Origin: Allobosea sp. ASV33
GTDB lineage: Bacteria; Pseudomonadota; Alphaproteobacteria; Rhizobiales; Beijerinckiaceae
Direction: 5' to 3'
Assembly (NCBI RefSeq): GCF_016428755.1
Contig: NZ_JAELTI010000063.1
Span: forward strand, 1 to 32,521
Length of the DNA stretch: 32,521 nucleotides
The translations under genes and the position numbers were made by a program. The notes beneath the pieces are model-generated. The model did not search any database and had not been told where the DNA came from. It saw nothing but the letters and a program-made list of their open reading frames with translations. This document shows positions 7,104-14,472 of this stretch, one piece after another (position 1 is the first letter of the stretch; each line of letters begins with the position of its first letter).

Positions 7104-8120
7104 TCAGGCCAGCTTGCCGACGGCGTCTTCGAGCAGGCTCCAGGCCTCCTTGCCGAAGCGCTCCTGCCACTCCTTGTAGAAGCCGCTTTCCCGCAGCTTG
7201 GCACGGAAGGAATCCGGATCGGTCTTGTTGAAGGCGAGGCCCTTGGATTGCAGGTCCGCCTGCACGGTCTCGTTGAGCTTCTTGATGTCGCCGCGCTGGG
7301 CGACGCCGGCATCGTTGATAGCTCCCGCGACGATCGTCTGAACGTCGGGCGGCAGGCCGCGCCAGGCGCGCCCGTTGGCGATGAACCAGAACCCGTCCCA
7401 GATATGGTTGGACACGGCGCAGCTCTTCTGGACTTCGTAGAGCTTGGCGACCTGGATGATCGGCAGCGGGTTCTCCTGCGCGTCGACCACCTTGGTCTGC
7501 AGCGCGGTATAGACCTCGGAGAATTGCAGGCTGGCCGGGGCGGCGTCGAGCGCCTTGAACATCGAGATCGAGAGCGGGCTCACCGGCACGCGGATCTTGA
7601 GGCCGGCCATCTCCTTGGCGGTCTCGATCGCCTTGCCGGAGGTCGTCATCTGGCGGAAGCCGTTGTCCCACATCTTCTCGAAGGCATAGAGGTTCACCTT
7701 CGAGATGGCTTCGCGGACATGGGCGCCGAGCTTGCCGTCCATCGCCTTCCAGACCTGGTCGTAATCGGCGAAGGCGAAGCCGACGGCGTTGATCGCCGCG
7801 ACCGGCACCAGCGTCGCGATCACCAGCGCCGACGGCGTGAAGAAGGTGATGCCGCCATTGCGCACCTGGCTCAGCATGTCGGTATCGCCGCCGAGCTGGT
7901 TGTTCGGGAAGATCTTGATCTCGACCCGGCCGTTCGTCTCCTTGGCGACGCGCTCGGCCGCTTCCTGGGCGCGGATGTTGAGCGGGTGGCTGAGGGGCAG
8001 GTTGTTGCCGTATTTCAGCTCGATCTCGGCGGCGCGCGCGATATGCGGCATGGCGATGAACGAGGCGGCAGGCGCAGCGGCGAGCGTACGCAACACCGTG
8101 CGGCGGGTCAGGTTCGTCAT
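7104..8120 (-). CDS. TRAP transporter substrate-binding protein (DctP family)
   Basis: A 338-residue periplasmic binding protein. Residues 1-31 form a signal peptide with a twin-arginine-like RR at 6-7 (TRRTVLRTL), a hydrophobic stretch and a likely cleavage after ARA. DctP-family landmarks follow: YGNNLPLSHPLN, the NNQLGGDTDMLSQVRNGG region and GLKIRVP with R177, the arginine that in the family clamps the substrate carboxylate. It delivers ligand to the fused permease encoded 53 bases downstream. The ATG at 8120 has an excellent GGGAGG six bases upstream. As first gene of the minus-strand cluster it faces the LacI-type regulator across 118 bases with a candidate promoter and operator. The ligand cannot be read from sequence; an acid sugar or related carboxylate is inferred from the DUF1537 kinase. 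Confidence 0.95.
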   Translation of the reverse strand: MTNLTRRTVLRTLAAAPAASFIAMPHIARAAEIELKYGNNLPLSHPLNIRAQEAAERVAKETNGRVEIKIFPNNQLGGDTDMLSQVRNGGITFFTPSALVIATLVPVAAINAVGFAFADYDQVWKAMDGKLGAHVREAISKVNLYAFEKMWDNGFRQMTTSGKAIETAKEMAGLKIRVPVSPLSISMFKALDAAPASLQFSEVYTALQTKVVDAQENPLPIIQVAKLYEVQKSCAVSNHIWDGFWFIANGRAWRGLPPDVQTIVAGAINDAGVAQRGDIKKLNETVQADLQSKGLAFNKTDPDSFRAKLRESGFYKEWQERFGKEAWSLLEDAVGKLA

Positions 8121-8178
8121 GATGGTCCTCCCGGTATCGCTGATGCGATTTGATTGATTGCGGTCTTCTTGCCCTCAG

Positions 8179-8206
8179 ATTAGGAAGCTGGAATGATGGT
8201 GGTCAA
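8179..8206 (-). promoter_or_regulatory. Candidate sigma-70 promoter for the TRAP/RLP cluster
   Basis: On the minus strand TTGACC (8201-8206) is followed after 16 bases by CCTAAT (8179-8184). These resemble -35 and -10 hexamers, with the start codon at 8120 leaving a leader of about 50 bases. Alphaproteobacterial promoters are loose, so this is a moderate prediction. Confidence 0.45.
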
Positions 8207-8208
8207 AC

Positions 8209-8229
8209 TCAAATACTGATGGTTTTTGA
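8209..8229. promoter_or_regulatory. Candidate LacI-family operator
   Basis: A 21-base imperfect palindrome with outer arms TCAAA and TTTGA; seven of ten symmetric pairs match (the next pairs A/T and C/G also match). It lies just upstream of the predicted -35 of the TRAP promoter and nine bases before the regulator's ATG at 8239. That suits autoregulation plus control of the divergent catabolic genes. A second TCAAA at 8203-8207 gives an alternative left arm. The centre is not the usual CG of many LacI operators. Confidence 0.4.
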
Positions 8230-8238
8230 TGTGATGTC

Positions 8239-9309
8239 ATGACCGATATGGCTGAGAAAAACGGCGGCGGCGAGAGCCTGCAGCGCCGCCGGATGGCTCG
8301 CATCGCCGATGTCGCGGCGCTATCGGGTGCCTCGACCGCAACCGTCGATCGGGTGCTGAACCAGCGCCCCGGCGTGCGCGCGGCCACCGTCCAGCGCGTG
8401 CTCAAGGCTGCGAGCGAGCTGGGCTATGTCCTCGATCCCGCCTTGCCGGCGCAGGCTTTCACGCCGATGCGGCTCGCCTTCCTGCTGCCGGCCGGCAGCA
8501 ACCGTTTCCTCGCGATGCTCGGCCGCCATATCGCGGAGGCGCAGGAGCAGCTCGCCTCCTTCAATATGCGCGCCCGCGTCGAGTTCATCGAGAGCTTCAA
8601 GCCGGAACTGCTGGCCCAGCAACTCCGGCAGGTCGGGCGCGATGTCGACGGTATCGCCTTCATGGCGCTTGAGCATCCCGCGGTGCGCGAGGCGGTGAAC
8701 GGCCTCGCCGAGCGCGGCGTGCCGGCGGTGACCCTGATCTCCGACATCGCCAATGCACGCCGTGCCGCCTATGTCGGGCTCGACAACCGCTCGACCGGGC
8801 GCACGGCCGGCTATCTCGTCGCCCGCTTCATCGGCAAGCGTCCGGCCAAGGTCGCGATGATCGCCGGCAGCCTGAGCTACCGCGCCCATGAGGAGCGCGA
8901 GATGGGCTTCCTGCATCTGTTCGAGGAGATGTTCCCGCAGATCGAGGTGGTCGGCCTGCGCGAGGGGCTAGACGACGAGGGGCGCAACTATCGCCAGGCC
9001 AAGGCGCTGCTCGCCCAGCACCCGGACCTCGCCGGCATCTACAATATCGGCGGCGGGCCGGAGGGCATCGCGCGCGCCTTGAAGGAGGCCGGCCGCCAGC
9101 AGGAGGTCGTCTTCGTCGGTCATGGCCTGACGCCGGCGACCCGCGCCCTCCTGCTTGACGGCACGATGGACGCGGTCATCACCCAGCATCCCCATGCGGC
9201 CTTGATGAGCTGCATCGCGATCTTCGCCAATCTGCGCGCTGGCCGCCCGGCTATGGAGGGCACGGCGCCCCCCAGCATCGAGATCATCCTGCGTGAGAAT
9301 TTGCCTTAG
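8239..9309 (+). CDS. LacI family transcriptional regulator
   Basis: A 356-residue regulator. The N-terminal DNA-binding domain starts at MARIADVAALSGASTATVDRVLN (residues 19-41, helix-turn-helix), followed by the hinge region VLKAASELGYVLDP (54-67). The rest is a periplasmic-binding-protein-like sensor domain (MRLAFLLPAGSNRF onward; YVGLDNRSTGRTAGYLVARF; AMIAGSLSYRAHEERE). The residues before the helix-turn-helix are polar and variable; M19 at 8293 is a possible alternative start, but neither has a clear Shine-Dalgarno. It is divergent from the TRAP/VOC/RLP/kinase genes, the usual arrangement for a local regulator responding to the pathway substrate or an intermediate. The sensor domain is of the sugar-binding type, which agrees with a sugar-acid ligand. 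Confidence 0.93.
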   Translation: MTDMAEKNGGGESLQRRRMARIADVAALSGASTATVDRVLNQRPGVRAATVQRVLKAASELGYVLDPALPAQAFTPMRLAFLLPAGSNRFLAMLGRHIAEAQEQLASFNMRARVEFIESFKPELLAQQLRQVGRDVDGIAFMALEHPAVREAVNGLAERGVPAVTLISDIANARRAAYVGLDNRSTGRTAGYLVARFIGKRPAKVAMIAGSLSYRAHEEREMGFLHLFEEMFPQIEVVGLREGLDDEGRNYRQAKALLAQHPDLAGIYNIGGGPEGIARALKEAGRQQEVVFVGHGLTPATRALLLDGTMDAVITQHPHAALMSCIAIFANLRAGRPAMEGTAPPSIEIILRENLP

Positions 9310-9337
9310 ACACACTGCGTTTCCCAAAGAAGCGCGG

Positions 9338-9442
9338 GTCATCCCGGACGCAGCGAAGCGGAGATCCGGGATCCATTCCGGAGTCTGCCCGATCTGCGCT
9401 CCGGCATGGATCCCGGGTCTCCTTCCGGTCGCCCGGGATGAC
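9338..9442. repeat. Palindromic intergenic element (subtype A)
   Basis: Outer perfect inverted repeats GTCATCCCGG (9338-9347) and CCGGGATGAC (9433-9442). Nested arms include ATCCCGGA...TCCGGGAT in the left half, ATCCCGGG...CCCGGGAT in the right half and a central pair GGATCCAT...ATGGATCC. It lies between the LacI-type gene and mmcB and could form a cruciform or multi-hairpin RNA that terminates the regulator transcript. Its ends match the decayed copy at 1784-1878. Confidence 0.8.
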
Positions 9443-9511
9443 GACGTGGCTTTCTGGATAATCAGACAGCAGTGGATCGTTGAGCAGGCTTGCATTCTCG
9501 GAAACAAAGAG

Positions 9512-9531
9512 GGAACATGCGTACATGTCCC
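9512..9531. promoter_or_regulatory. Palindrome overlapping the mmcB start
   Basis: GGAACATG (9512-9519) and CATGTCCC (9524-9531) flank CGTA, with seven of eight arm pairs matching. The site covers the start codon at 9525. MmcB is SOS-induced in Caulobacter, but the alphaproteobacterial LexA site (GTTC, seven bases, GTTC) is not present here, so I do not call this a LexA box. It may be chance. Confidence 0.3.
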
Positions 9532-9992
9532 TTCCGGATTCCGTCCTCAATCCGCCGCCGGCGCGGCCCGATATCACGCGCATCGTCTGCCGCGGCGCCG
9601 GCCGTCATCTGCGCGAGCGCGGCTATGCCATCGTCAAGGAAATGACCTTCGCCAATGGCCGGCGCGGCGACATCGTCGCGCTCTCGCCGTCCGGTGAACT
9701 CTGGGTCGTCGAGGTCAAGTCCGGCATCGCCGACTATCGCGTCGACGGCAAATGGCCGGATTACCGCGACTATTGCGATGGCTTCCTCTTCGCCGTCGCG
9801 CCCGAATTTCCGCGCGAAATCCTGCCCGACGATGTCGGCCTGATCGTCGCCGACGCCTATGGCGGCGAATTACTGCGCGAGCCGCCGCGTCATCCCCTGA
9901 GCGCGGCGCGCCGCAAGATGCTGACCATCGCGCTGGCGCGGCTGGCATCGAGCCGGCTTGCCTCGATCGAGGACCCTGAAGGCTCAGCCTGA
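9525..9992 (+). CDS. mmcB: MmcB family DNA repair protein
   Basis: A 155-residue protein of the MmcB family (formerly COG5321), linked in Caulobacter to mitomycin C damage tolerance and related to endonuclease-fold proteins. Visible core: MTFANGRRGDIVALSPSGELWVVEVKSGIADYRVDGKWPDY, whose D...E-x-K pattern (GDIVAL, VVEVKSG) resembles the PD-(D/E)XK nuclease active site. A more upstream TTG at 9480 is in frame, but ATG 9525 gives the family's usual length and has AGAGGGA about ten bases upstream. The gene ends nine bases inside the convergent LysR gene (9984-10949), so the two transcripts overlap. Function in repair is family knowledge; nothing nearby adds to it. Confidence 0.88.
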   Translation: MSLPDSVLNPPPARPDITRIVCRGAGRHLRERGYAIVKEMTFANGRRGDIVALSPSGELWVVEVKSGIADYRVDGKWPDYRDYCDGFLFAVAPEFPREILPDDVGLIVADAYGGELLREPPRHPLSAARRKMLTIALARLASSRLASIEDPEGSA

Positions 9993-10949
9993 TAAGGCCG
10001 TCTCTCGGGCTCCGGCCATTGCCGCTCTCGGCATCGTGGCGAAGCGGCGCAGGTCGATCTCCGCGACCAGGAAGTCGATGAACGCGCGAACGCGCGCCGG
10101 CAGCTTGCCGCCATGGCCGACATAGACGGCGTGGATGTCCTCGACATCGCCGGGATTGAAAGCCTCCAGCACCGGGACGAGCCGGCCGGCGGCGATGTCG
10201 TCGGCGATGTGGAAGAGCGAGAGCCGGGTCAGGCCCTGTCCCGCCAGCGCCAGCCGCCGCGCGCTCTCGCCGTCGCCGACCGTGACGCGGCCATGGGCCG
10301 GCAGGAAGACGCGCGCTCCATCGATGACGAAGGGCCAGGTGTCGCGATGCCGGGCGAAGTTGAAGGTGATGAGATCGATGCCGGCGAGCTTTTCGGGATG
10401 ATCCGGCGCGTCGTGCGCCGCCAGATAATCCGGCGAGGCGACGATCGCAGAGAGACTTTCGCCGAGCTTGCGCGCGACAAGCTGCGAGGACCGCAGCGGC
10501 CCGACCCGGATCGCGACATCGGCCCGCTCGTCGACGAGATCGATCACGGCGTCGGTGATCGAGATATCCAGTTGGATGCCGGGATGCGCCGCCATGAAGC
10601 GCGGCGCCACCGGCAGCAGGAAATGCCAGCCGAAGGCGACATTGGCATTCACCCGCAGCCGCCCGCGCGGGATCTGGCAGGCGGCGACGGCCCGCTCGGC
10701 CTCGTCGAGATCGGCGAGCACGCGCAATGTCCGCTCATGGAAGGTCGTGCCTTCCTCGGTCAGCATGAACTTGCGGGTCGAGCGCACGATCAGCCTGACG
10801 CCGAGCCGCGCCTCCAGCCGGGTGATGAGCTTGCTGACCGCGGAGGGCGTCATCCGCAATGCGCGCGCCGCCGGGGAGAAGCCGCCGAGCTCGACGACGC
10901 GGGCGAAGACCTCCATCTCGCCGGACCGGTTGAGCTCGCTGCGCGGCAT
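9984..10949 (-). CDS. LysR family transcriptional regulator
   Basis: A 321-residue LysR-type regulator. The winged helix-turn-helix lies at residues about 11-66 (MEVFARVVELGGFSPAARAL, then SAVSKLITRLEARLG). The effector domain follows from about residue 90 (RGRLRVNANVAFGWHFLLP), as in the CrgA-like subgroup. It is divergent from the MFS transporter at 11048 with 98 bases between, and LysR regulators commonly control the divergent gene. A GTGAATT/AATTCAC inverted pair in that space may be part of its binding site. The 3' end overlaps mmcB by nine bases in convergent orientation. No good Shine-Dalgarno is seen before ATG 10949; M12 at 10916 would be too short for the family. Confidence 0.93.
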   Translation of the reverse strand: MPRSELNRSGEMEVFARVVELGGFSPAARALRMTPSAVSKLITRLEARLGVRLIVRSTRKFMLTEEGTTFHERTLRVLADLDEAERAVAACQIPRGRLRVNANVAFGWHFLLPVAPRFMAAHPGIQLDISITDAVIDLVDERADVAIRVGPLRSSQLVARKLGESLSAIVASPDYLAAHDAPDHPEKLAGIDLITFNFARHRDTWPFVIDGARVFLPAHGRVTVGDGESARRLALAGQGLTRLSLFHIADDIAAGRLVPVLEAFNPGDVEDIHAVYVGHGGKLPARVRAFIDFLVAEIDLRRFATMPRAAMAGARETALSG

Positions 10950-10950
10950 C

Positions 10951-10996
10951 GTGAATTCATCTCACAATTGCTGGTCTTTCATGCAGTCTAATTCAC
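10951..10996. promoter_or_regulatory. LysR/MFS divergent promoter region with inverted repeat
   Basis: GTGAATT (10951-10957) and AATTCAC (10990-10996) form perfect seven-base arms 32 bases apart in the short space between the divergent LysR and MFS genes. This is where a LysR protein would bind, but the classical T-N11-A pattern is not distinct, so the assignment is tentative. Confidence 0.35.
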
Positions 10997-11047
10997 AAGC
11001 GCCGGCGGCGCTATCTCCGGGCCCGAACAGTTTCTCGGAGGCATTCC

Positions 11048-12226
11048 ATGCCCATCGCCCTTTATGCCCTCACCGTCGGTGCCTTCGGCATCGGCGTCAC
11101 CGAATTCGTCATCATGGGCCTACTCCTTCAGGTCTCCGCCGATCTCGGCATCAGCGTTCCGCTCGCCGGTCTGCTGATGACCGGTTATGCGCTCGGCGTC
11201 TTCGTCGGCGCGCCGATCCTGACGATCGCGACCCGCTCCCTGCCGCGCAAGACGACCTTGCTGGTGCTGATGGCGATCTTCACCCTCGGCAATCTCGCGG
11301 CAGCGCTGAGCCCGAGCTTCGGCTGGCTGATGGCGGCCCGCATCGTCACGGCGCTCGCGCATGGCACCTTCTTCGGCGTCGGCTCGCTCGTCGCCACCAG
11401 CCTCGTCGCGCCGGAGCGCAAGGCTTCCGCTATTGCCCTGATGTTCACCGGCCTGACGCTCGCGACCTTGCTCGGCGTGCCCTTCGGCTCCTGGCTCGGG
11501 CTTGCCTTCGGCTGGCGCTCGACCTTCTGGGCGGTGACGGCGATCGGCCTCGTCGCCCTGGTCGTCCTCGCGGTCTTCGTCCCGGCCGATCGCGAACGCG
11601 TCGTCCCCGGCTCGCTCGCCGAGGAGTTCAAGGTGCTGGCCCGACCGCAGGTCCAGCTCGGCCTCGTCATGACGGTGCTCGGCTTCGGCGGCATTTTCGC
11701 GGTCTTCACCTTTATCCAGCCCATTCTCGTCCAGCTCGCCGGCTTCAGCGAGGCCGCTGTCTCGCCGATCCTGCTGGTCTTCGGCGGCGGGCTTGTCGTC
11801 GGCAACCTGCTCGGCGGGCGCTGGGCCGATCGCAGGCTCGCTCCGGCGCTGATCGGCTCGATCGCGCTGCTGACCGTCGCGATGTTCGCCTCGGGTTTCG
11901 CCTTCCATAGCCAGATCGGCGCGATCATCGCTGCCTTCGTGCTGGGGGCTGCCGCCTTCGCCACGGTCGCGCCGCTCCAGATGTGGGTGTTGCAGCAGGC
12001 CGGCGGCGCGGGGCAGGGGCTGGCATCCAGCCTCAACATCGCCGCCTTCAACCTCGGCAACGCCTTCGGCGCCTGGCTCGGTGGCGCGGTGATCACGCAG
12101 GGGCTGGGTTATGGCGCCATCGCGCCGGTTGCTGCTGTCGTGCCGCTGCTCGCGCTCGGCCTCGCCATTCTGGCGGTGTCGCTGGAGCGGCGTGCGGCCC
12201 GGATCGCGCCGGTTTGCGCAACCTGA
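11048..12226 (+). CDS. MFS transporter, DHA1 (AraJ-like) family
   Basis: A 392-residue, 12-helix major facilitator protein of the inner membrane. The start ALYALTVGAFGIGVTEFVIMGLL is the signature first helix of AraJ/YdhP-type drug-proton antiporters, which export arabinose, purine analogues or drugs. The second helix GLLMTGYALGVFVGAPIL and the motif C-like GVPFGSWLGLAFGWRSTFW (helix 5) support an exporter. The substrate is unknown. ATG 11048 has GGAGG six bases upstream. It is divergent from the LysR regulator, the likely controller. A strong hairpin at 12251-12283 ends the transcript. Confidence 0.93.
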   Translation: MPIALYALTVGAFGIGVTEFVIMGLLLQVSADLGISVPLAGLLMTGYALGVFVGAPILTIATRSLPRKTTLLVLMAIFTLGNLAAALSPSFGWLMAARIVTALAHGTFFGVGSLVATSLVAPERKASAIALMFTGLTLATLLGVPFGSWLGLAFGWRSTFWAVTAIGLVALVVLAVFVPADRERVVPGSLAEEFKVLARPQVQLGLVMTVLGFGGIFAVFTFIQPILVQLAGFSEAAVSPILLVFGGGLVVGNLLGGRWADRRLAPALIGSIALLTVAMFASGFAFHSQIGAIIAAFVLGAAAFATVAPLQMWVLQQAGGAGQGLASSLNIAAFNLGNAFGAWLGGAVITQGLGYGAIAPVAAVVPLLALGLAILAVSLERRAARIAPVCAT

Positions 12227-12250
12227 AGCGCGTGGGCAATGGCCAAATGA

Positions 12251-12283
12251 AAAGCCCGCCGGACATGTCGTCCGGCGGGCTTT
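12251..12283. terminator. Bidirectional terminator hairpin
   Basis: A perfect 14-base-pair stem, AAAGCCCGCCGGAC (12251-12264) with GTCCGGCGGGCTTT (12270-12283), and loop ATGTC. The A/T ends give a short U-run on either strand. It stands between the convergent MFS gene (ends 12226) and actR (ends 12301) and serves both. Confidence 0.9.
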
Positions 12284-12300
12284 CCGTATTCAGGTCGCGA

Positions 12301-12867
12301 TCAGCGCGGGGCGCGCTTGGCGAGGATGCGCTGCAGCGTGCGGCGATGCATGCCGAGGCGGCGCGCCGTCTCCGAGACATTGCGGCTGCAGAGTTCGTAG
12401 ACGCGCTGGATATGCTCCCAGCGCACCCGGTCGGCCGACATCGGGTTCTCCGGCGGCTGCGGACGGGCATCGCGCTGCGCGGCAAGCGCGGCATGGATCT
12501 CGTCGGCATCGGCCGGCTTGGCCAGGAAGTCGAAGGCGCCGAGCTTCACGGCGCTGACGGCGGTCGCGATATTGCCGTAGCCGGTCAGCACCACGCCGCG
12601 CGCATCGGGGCGGCGCTCCTTGAGGCGGGCGATGACGTCGAGCCCGTTGCCGTCGCCGAGGCGCAGGTCGATCACGGCGAAGGCGGGGGCAGCTTCCTCG
12701 ACGGCGGCGATACCGGCGGCGACGCTGTCGGCGATGCGGACGGCATAGCCGCGGCCTTCCATGGCGCGGGCGAGACGGGTCAGGAACGGCTTGTCATCAT
12801 CGACCAGCAGAAGGGACATGTCGGAGGCCGGGCCGGCCCTGTCGGTTTCGCTCGCTGCGTCCTGCAT
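12301..12867 (-). CDS. actR: Redox response regulator ActR/RegA/PrrA
   Basis: A 188-residue response regulator of the ActR/RegA/PrrA family, which controls redox-dependent genes such as those for respiration, carbon and nitrogen metabolism. The receiver domain begins SLLLVDDDKPFLTRLARAME with the acidic pair near D23-D24 and the phosphorylated aspartate at D67 (FAVIDLRLGDGNGLD). The conserved K is in FLAKPAD. The C-terminal Fis-type helix-turn-helix (RVRWEHIQRVYELCSRNVSE to MHRRTLQRILAKR) is nearly invariant in this family. The ATG at 12867 has AAGGAG six bases upstream. The partner kinase gene lies 86 bases upstream in the same direction, and a strong terminator follows. Confidence 0.96.
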   Translation of the reverse strand: MQDAASETDRAGPASDMSLLLVDDDKPFLTRLARAMEGRGYAVRIADSVAAGIAAVEEAAPAFAVIDLRLGDGNGLDVIARLKERRPDARGVVLTGYGNIATAVSAVKLGAFDFLAKPADADEIHAALAAQRDARPQPPENPMSADRVRWEHIQRVYELCSRNVSETARRLGMHRRTLQRILAKRAPR

Positions 12868-12953
12868 CGTCTGCTCCTTGCCGCTTCTCCACGCGCTGCG
12901 GCTTTGCGCGTATTCGGGTTTCGCTTCGCCGGCAGGCGCCCTGTGGAGCCTGT

Positions 12954-14306
12954 TCAGCCAGGTTCATGTAAGGCCGATACGCCCGCCTGGGTACCCCCAT
13001 CGACAGGTAGATCGGCTTCGAAATCGTCGCGGGACCAACTGATCCGGATCGAGGCGCCGCTGGCAGGCGCCGGCCGGTTCGAGAATTCCAGCGTCGCGCC
13101 GCCGCGCTCCAGCAGCGTCTTGGCGATGAACAGCCCGAGGCCGAGGCCCCCGCCGGCGCGGCCTTCACCGGAGCCGCGCGAGAGATAGGGGTCGCCGGCC
13201 CGCATCAGCACATCCGGCGGAAAGCCCGGCCCGTCATCGGCGATGACCAGAACGACCTGGCTGTGATTCCATTCCCCCGCGATCGTCACCGTCGAACGTG
13301 CGAAATCGACCGCATTGTCTACGATATTACCGAGGCCGTAGATCATGCCGGGATTGCGGCGGCAGACCGGCTCCGGCTTCTCGCCGGTCATGGTGATCTC
13401 GAAGGGCACGCCGAAGGGCCGCTGCGGCCCGGCGGTCTCCTCGATCAGCAGGCGCAAGGTGAGCTGGCCGAGCGGGCCGGCATCCTCGTCCTGCAGGCTG
13501 GAGAGCTTGCCGAGGATGCCGCGGCAGCGCTCGACCTGCTCGCGCAGCAGCGCGATATCCTCGGCCATCTCGCCATCCGGCGGGGCGAGGCGGGTCAGTT
13601 CGCGCGCGACCAGCGCAATCGTGCCGAGCGGCGTGCCGAGTTCGTGCGCGGCGGCGGCGGCGAGCCCGTCGAGCTGCGACAGGTGCTGCTCGCGCGCCAG
13701 CACGAGTTCGGTCGCGGCGAGCGCGTCGGAGAGATCGCGCGCCTCCTTGGCGACGCGCCAGGCATAGATGCCGGTGAAGGCGAGGCCGAGCACGAGCGCG
13801 ACCCAGTTGCCGAGCTGGTAGAAGGCCGGCAGCACCGGCCGGTCGTCGCCGGCCCAGGGCAGCGGCAGGTGGTAGCGGCTGAGCAGGGTGGCGAGCCCCA
13901 TCGCCAGCAGGCCGAGCACCAGGGTGCGCTGCGGCGGCAGGGCCGTCGCCGAGATCATCACCGGCGCCAGGAACAGGATCGCGAACGGATTCTGCAGGCC
14001 GCCGGTCATGAACAGCAGCGCGGCGAGCTGGGCGATATCGAAGCCGAGCAGCGCGGTCGCGGCCCTGTCGTTGAGGCGGTGGCTCAGCGGAAAGCGGATG
14101 CGCAGGGCGATATTGAGCCAGGCGGAGACCGCGATGACGCTGAAGCACCAGCCGAAGGGGAGCGGAAAGCCGAGGCCGAAATGCACGCCGGCGACCGCGA
14201 GGCTCTGCCCGGCAATGGCGAGCCAGCGTAGCCGGACCAAGGTATCGAGGCGCAAATGGCGGCGGGAACGCGCCAGAACCGGGGCGGAAAGGTCCGGAAA
14301 GCTCAA
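12954..14306 (-). CDS. actS: Redox sensor histidine kinase ActS/RegB/PrrB
   Basis: A 450-residue membrane histidine kinase. About six transmembrane segments occupy residues 25-185. The ubiquinone-sensing redox box GGLQNPF is at 102-108. The phosphorylated histidine is H221 in AAAAHELGTPLGT, and C261 (QVERCRGILGKL) matches the redox-active cysteine near position 265 of RegB. The N box (GLGNIVDNAVDFA, about 324-336), G1 box (IADDGPGFPPD) and G2 box (GGGLGLGLFIAK) complete the ATPase domain. The start is TTG at 14306: an in-frame TGA stands two codons upstream and no ATG follows before the first helix, so TTG is the best choice, with AGGAG about 11 bases before it. It pairs with ActR, encoded downstream, to sense quinone redox state. 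It is divergent from phaZ. Confidence 0.96.
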   Translation of the reverse strand: MSFPDLSAPVLARSRRHLRLDTLVRLRWLAIAGQSLAVAGVHFGLGFPLPFGWCFSVIAVSAWLNIALRIRFPLSHRLNDRAATALLGFDIAQLAALLFMTGGLQNPFAILFLAPVMISATALPPQRTLVLGLLAMGLATLLSRYHLPLPWAGDDRPVLPAFYQLGNWVALVLGLAFTGIYAWRVAKEARDLSDALAATELVLAREQHLSQLDGLAAAAAHELGTPLGTIALVARELTRLAPPDGEMAEDIALLREQVERCRGILGKLSSLQDEDAGPLGQLTLRLLIEETAGPQRPFGVPFEITMTGEKPEPVCRRNPGMIYGLGNIVDNAVDFARSTVTIAGEWNHSQVVLVIADDGPGFPPDVLMRAGDPYLSRGSGEGRAGGGLGLGLFIAKTLLERGGATLEFSNRPAPASGASIRISWSRDDFEADLPVDGGTQAGVSALHEPG

Positions 14307-14339
14307 GGTTCAGTCGTCTCCTGCGCAGTGCTTGCTGCC

Positions 14340-14374
14340 GATTTTCCGCGCTTCATCCACACCGCAGGAAAATC
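14340..14374. promoter_or_regulatory. Inverted repeat between divergent actS and phaZ
   Basis: GATTTTCC (14340-14347) and GGAAAATC (14367-14374) are perfect eight-base arms 19 bases apart in the 166-base divergent promoter region. It could be a regulator site serving both genes or a leader structure. No known consensus is matched. Confidence 0.35.
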
Positions 14375-14472
14375 TTAGCCTTTAGCCGGGTTGAATGAGA
14401 ACAAAATCAACGTAAGGTGCGATGCTGCGTCGCATCATCGCATGTTGCGACGCCGGAAGGACGATTGATCGT

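Noticed and set aside
5665..7179. Long plus-strand open frame of about 500 codons opposite the TRAP permease
   Set aside because: The product is almost entirely D, R, E, G, H and Q with no family resemblance, the usual antisense artefact of GC-rich codon bias. The same holds for long frames opposite 43-1602, 17882-19756, 19781-21211, 22989-24263 and 28746-29912.
7051..7671. Upstream extension of the fused TRAP permease frame
   Set aside because: The frame is open but overlaps the binding-protein gene in another frame. Its translation is Arg/Gln-rich shadow sequence, and the DctQ domain begins right after ATG 7050.
9512..9531. LexA/SOS box for mmcB
   Set aside because: The palindrome lacks the GTTC-N7-GTTC form used by alphaproteobacterial LexA, so I list it only as an unassigned palindrome.
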